Shown here piece by piece: positions 62,601-64,000 of a stretch of 64,000 nucleotides of DNA. A model generated the notes under the pieces. That model saw nothing but the letters and a program-made list of their open reading frames with translations, was not told where the DNA came from and made no database searches. How positions within the stretch are numbered: the stretch's first letter is position 1; every line of letters begins with the position of its first letter. The translations under genes and the position numbers were made by a program. Source of the DNA: Mucilaginibacter gossypiicola (lineage in GTDB: Bacteria; Bacteroidota; Bacteroidia; Sphingobacteriales; Sphingobacteriaceae); assembly GCF_900110105.1 (NCBI RefSeq), contig NZ_FOCL01000002.1:124001-188000 (forward strand). Reading direction: 5' to 3'.

Positions 62601-62839
62601 ACTATTCCGCTGTTAATGTTGCCAAAGCTGATAACGTTAGAATTCAGGATATCTACTTGAGCTATGATGTGCCGCTTAGAAGCTCTTCGCGAATTTTTAA
62701 AAAATTGCAGGTATACCTGTACGCCAATCAGCTCAATGTGCTCATTTGGAAGGCCAATAAATTTGGGATTGACCCAGATTTCATCTACGGAATAAAAACA
62801 CCGGCCGCTTATTCTATCGGCTTTAAAACCAATCTCTAA
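59633..62839 (+). CDS. SusC/RagA-family TonB-linked outer-membrane receptor
   Basis: A 1068-residue receptor. A signal peptide ending SAQ (about residue 24) is followed by a carboxypeptidase-regulatory-like domain (about 30-105; YGEVYSSSGEPIAGANVYW), plug (about 115-235; ERATGSFYQLDR, ISVLKDAAAASIWGARAGNG) and a barrel ending IGFKTNL. It should import a polymer-derived nutrient with the SusD-like partner encoded next. The substrate cannot be read. The genes are 6 bases apart. Confidence 0.93.
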   Translation: MKISHISFIVFLILTLYSEKTSAQNPFYFIYGEVYSSSGEPIAGANVYWKKNKTEMTSDSKGHFRLVFNPPSDTLIVSCLGYKTLTRAIHENDPTPLKITLLPSITELKEVAVSTGYQNIPKERATGSFYQLDRKVLEQRVGPDIISRLDGITSGLIFDNHDIEQHTIQIRGLSTLIYDAASPLIVLDNFPYSGDINNINPNDIESISVLKDAAAASIWGARAGNGVIVITTKKGRAGQPISVSFNSNLTVSPRPDLFKANQISVSSYIDLEKQLFANGFYDDALNDPSYPGYSPVVDLLNQVRNGEITSGDANTQIDKLATHDVRTDMKNYLYRPSVSQQYYLNLTGSGPNVRYLFSAGYDKNLATLRGNGNERFTIRSNQQINLTKNWTLQTDLILTRTNGHNNSPGGYGSYSTYNNGMAPYASLVDAAGRPAAIDLYHNRAFTDTAGNGKLLDWKYRPLQDLANNDNRSSTNDILINIGTSYKFLKWLTADFKLQHQQSWSDSRQVNNLNTYSARDYINTFTQIDDGIPAYIVPKGGIVYANSGGSKQDAVRGQINVDRQWGTDHRLTAIIGGEIRKTQSDNSYQTIYGYDSNTLTTRPVDYANMYPTYDEINGDGYIADGTRLTRYDNRFVSVFSNAAYTFLDRYTISASARRDASNLFGVATNQKWRPLWSSGLLWHVDREPFYHLSWLPQLALRITYGESGNLSPNESALTRITYYDASRSPVHAPYVGINSPANPYLSWEQVKTFNAGIDFSFLNNRISGSLEYYNKHADNLINSVITDPTTGFSAVNRNSAAIFTKGADLVLNSINLDGNFRWSSTLLVSYINYKLTKNLAPVSTEGLVSDGTYIFPVLGYNPYIIASYKWAGLDPQTGDPMGYVNGQISKDYAAITKNPVDQQVINGSAVPSLFGSIRNTIEYKGIAAAFNITYRFNYYFRKPATNYGTLLSSGVGYKDYESRWQKPGEENNTNVPSFIYPDDSERDQFYHYSAVNVAKADNVRIQDIYLSYDVPLRSSSRIFKKLQVYLYANQLNVLIWKANKFGIDPDFIYGIKTPAAYSIGFKTNL

Positions 62840-62845
62840 TTGACC

Positions 62846-64000
62846 ATGAAAATCATGATTGCTAATAATACACACGAATGCAAGGTATGGGTGTGCCTTT
62901 TAATTGCCTTTAGTTTAACAATTTCAAGCTGTAAAAAATACCTCGATGCAAAACCTGACCAGTCTTTGGCTACGCCTTCAACGATTGAAGACTTAGAAGG
63001 GATTTTAAATAACTATTCATTTCTAAATGCTCGTTTTCCCTCAGCGGCCGAAGTGAGTTCAGATAACTATTATTTAAAAGTTTCGGATTGGTCATCAATA
63101 TTAGATGTTCAACGCAACTTGTACACCTGGCAAAAATATGATTTGATCGGTAGTGATTATATTACGCCATATTCTGCGATTGAATATGCAAACATAATCC
63201 TGGATGCAGTCCCAAAAATCGATAATACAGACCCTGCAAGATTAAACGTTGTTAAAGGTAATGCGTTGTTTTTTCGAGCAAGCTATCATTACGCACTGGC
63301 CCAGTTGTACTGCAAAGCCTATCAGAGTTCTAGCGCTTCAAATGATTTAGGAATTGCCTTAAGACTAACTTCAGATGTTGCCATCAAGCCAGTCAGGTCA
63401 ACTATTGCCACTACATACAATTCAATAATTGAAGATCTTAAAAATGCCTCAGCATTGTTGCCACCAGTAAGCGATGTGAAATACCACGCCGGCAAATGCG
63501 CTGCATTTGGAATGTTAGCGCGCACTTATTTATCAATGGGTAATTACCGTTCGGCTGGAATTTATGCCGACTCAGCCTTGAACATTTACAATAAATTACT
63601 GGATTTCAATAGTATAAATAAGACGTCGGCTATTCCATTTGCCCAATTCAACGCCGAAGTTATATTTGATTGCCGTTCTGCGGCACCACAAGCACTTGCC
63701 TCATCGAGAGCGAAAGTAGATACAACCTTATATCGCAGCTATGATTTAAATGATCTTAGAAAGGTATTATTCTTCAAAGCGAATATGGATGGCAGTTATG
63801 CGTTCAAGGGAAATTACACGGGTCAAAATAACGCAGCGGTTTTTACCGGTTTAGCCACCGATGAACTGTATTTAATAAAGGCGGAATGTGCTGTCAGACT
63901 TGATAGGCATGGAGACGCGCTTGCGGCATTGAACACGCTTTTAAGTTCAAGGTGGAAAAAAGGAGCGTTTGTAAATATTACGATAGCAGGGAAAGATCAA
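62846..64000 (+). CDS. SusD/RagB-family lipoprotein, partial at window end
   Basis: 385 codons are visible, starting MKIMIANNTHECKVWVCLL, with a second possible ATG at 62855. The lipobox SLTISSC gives the lipidated Cys near residue 30. The SusD pattern is present: KKYLDAKPDQSLATPSTIED, helices of TPR type (GNALFFRASYHYALAQLYCK), then DLNDLRK and TDELYLIKAECAVRL, typical of SusD C-terminal half. The C-terminus is beyond the window. Partner of the preceding SusC receptor. Confidence 0.92.
   Translation, partial: MKIMIANNTHECKVWVCLLIAFSLTISSCKKYLDAKPDQSLATPSTIEDLEGILNNYSFLNARFPSAAEVSSDNYYLKVSDWSSILDVQRNLYTWQKYDLIGSDYITPYSAIEYANIILDAVPKIDNTDPARLNVVKGNALFFRASYHYALAQLYCKAYQSSSASNDLGIALRLTSDVAIKPVRSTIATTYNSIIEDLKNASALLPPVSDVKYHAGKCAAFGMLARTYLSMGNYRSAGIYADSALNIYNKLLDFNSINKTSAIPFAQFNAEVIFDCRSAAPQALASSRAKVDTTLYRSYDLNDLRKVLFFKANMDGSYAFKGNYTGQNNAAVFTGLATDELYLIKAECAVRLDRHGDALAALNTLLSSRWKKGAFVNITIAGKDQ

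Noticed and set aside
1..64000. CRISPR array or complete insertion sequence
   Set aside because: No regularly spaced repeats and no transposase were seen; only the tyrosine recombinase at 16714 is a mobility gene.

Overview
The window reads as chromosome of a Bacteroidota bacterium of the Sphingobacteriaceae type (Mucilaginibacter or Pedobacter-like; inferred from gene content, not from a database search). Supporting signs are SusC/SusD-type outer-membrane pairs, STN-domain TonB receptors, DUF4249 lipoproteins, FAQ/YSQ-type signal peptide ends, promoters of the TTTG-N19-TAnnTTTG class, and moderate GC.

Left part (1-16.5 kb), core-like. A metallophosphoesterase fragment is followed by a minus-strand arsenic resistance block (ACR3 efflux pump, two ArsR repressors, thioredoxin-type ArsC, ArsN-like GNAT, DUF6428-type protein with a Cys-rich tail) with four copies of a shared operator-like motif. 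Next come a histidine kinase/OmpR pair, a secreted hypothetical next to a truncated glyoxalase pseudogene, then a five-gene plus-strand run: secreted protein, STN/TonB receptor, two tandem DUF4249 lipoproteins and a large MG2-like secreted protein. A tRNA-Asp(GTC) with a textbook promoter and terminator closes this part.

Middle part (16.6-51.5 kb), accessory. A tyrosine recombinase lies directly downstream of tRNA-Asp, so this is probably the left end of an integrated element. It is followed by many regulator plus enzyme or efflux sets: HxlR/SDR, AraC/Bcr-type MFS, TetR with quinone-oxidoreductase-like, PhzF, OYE and cyclase genes, MarR/NmrA-like, two AraC regulators, alpha/beta hydrolase, a Yellow/MRJP-like protein coupled to a short UvrA-like ATPase, VOC and DHFR-like proteins, Crp/Fnr regulators, DoxX, MBL hydrolase and a LytS/LytR pair. 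It carries signs of rearrangement: a diverged duplicate of the cyclase/araC divergent promoter region, a third copy of the same leader, and an internally deleted remnant of the alpha/beta hydrolase gene.

Right part (51.8-57.2 kb), mobile-element module. An SSB gene and two small hypotheticals lead into a PRTRC cassette (E, C, F, B, ThiF). ThiF is E1-like, protein B carries a motif resembling the active site of E2 ubiquitin-conjugating enzymes, and the small protein C ends in glycine. Together they look like a ubiquitin-like conjugation module of unknown function. It is trailed by two decayed genes: a 72-codon gene with an in-frame TAG and a frameshifted macrodomain gene. I see no right-hand copy of the tRNA 3' end, so the right border of the element is not established.

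Right edge (57.3-64 kb). A two-TM hypothetical, an XRE regulator, a possible structured RNA, a small hypothetical, then a TlpA-like thioredoxin, a SusC-type receptor and a SusD-type lipoprotein truncated by the window end.
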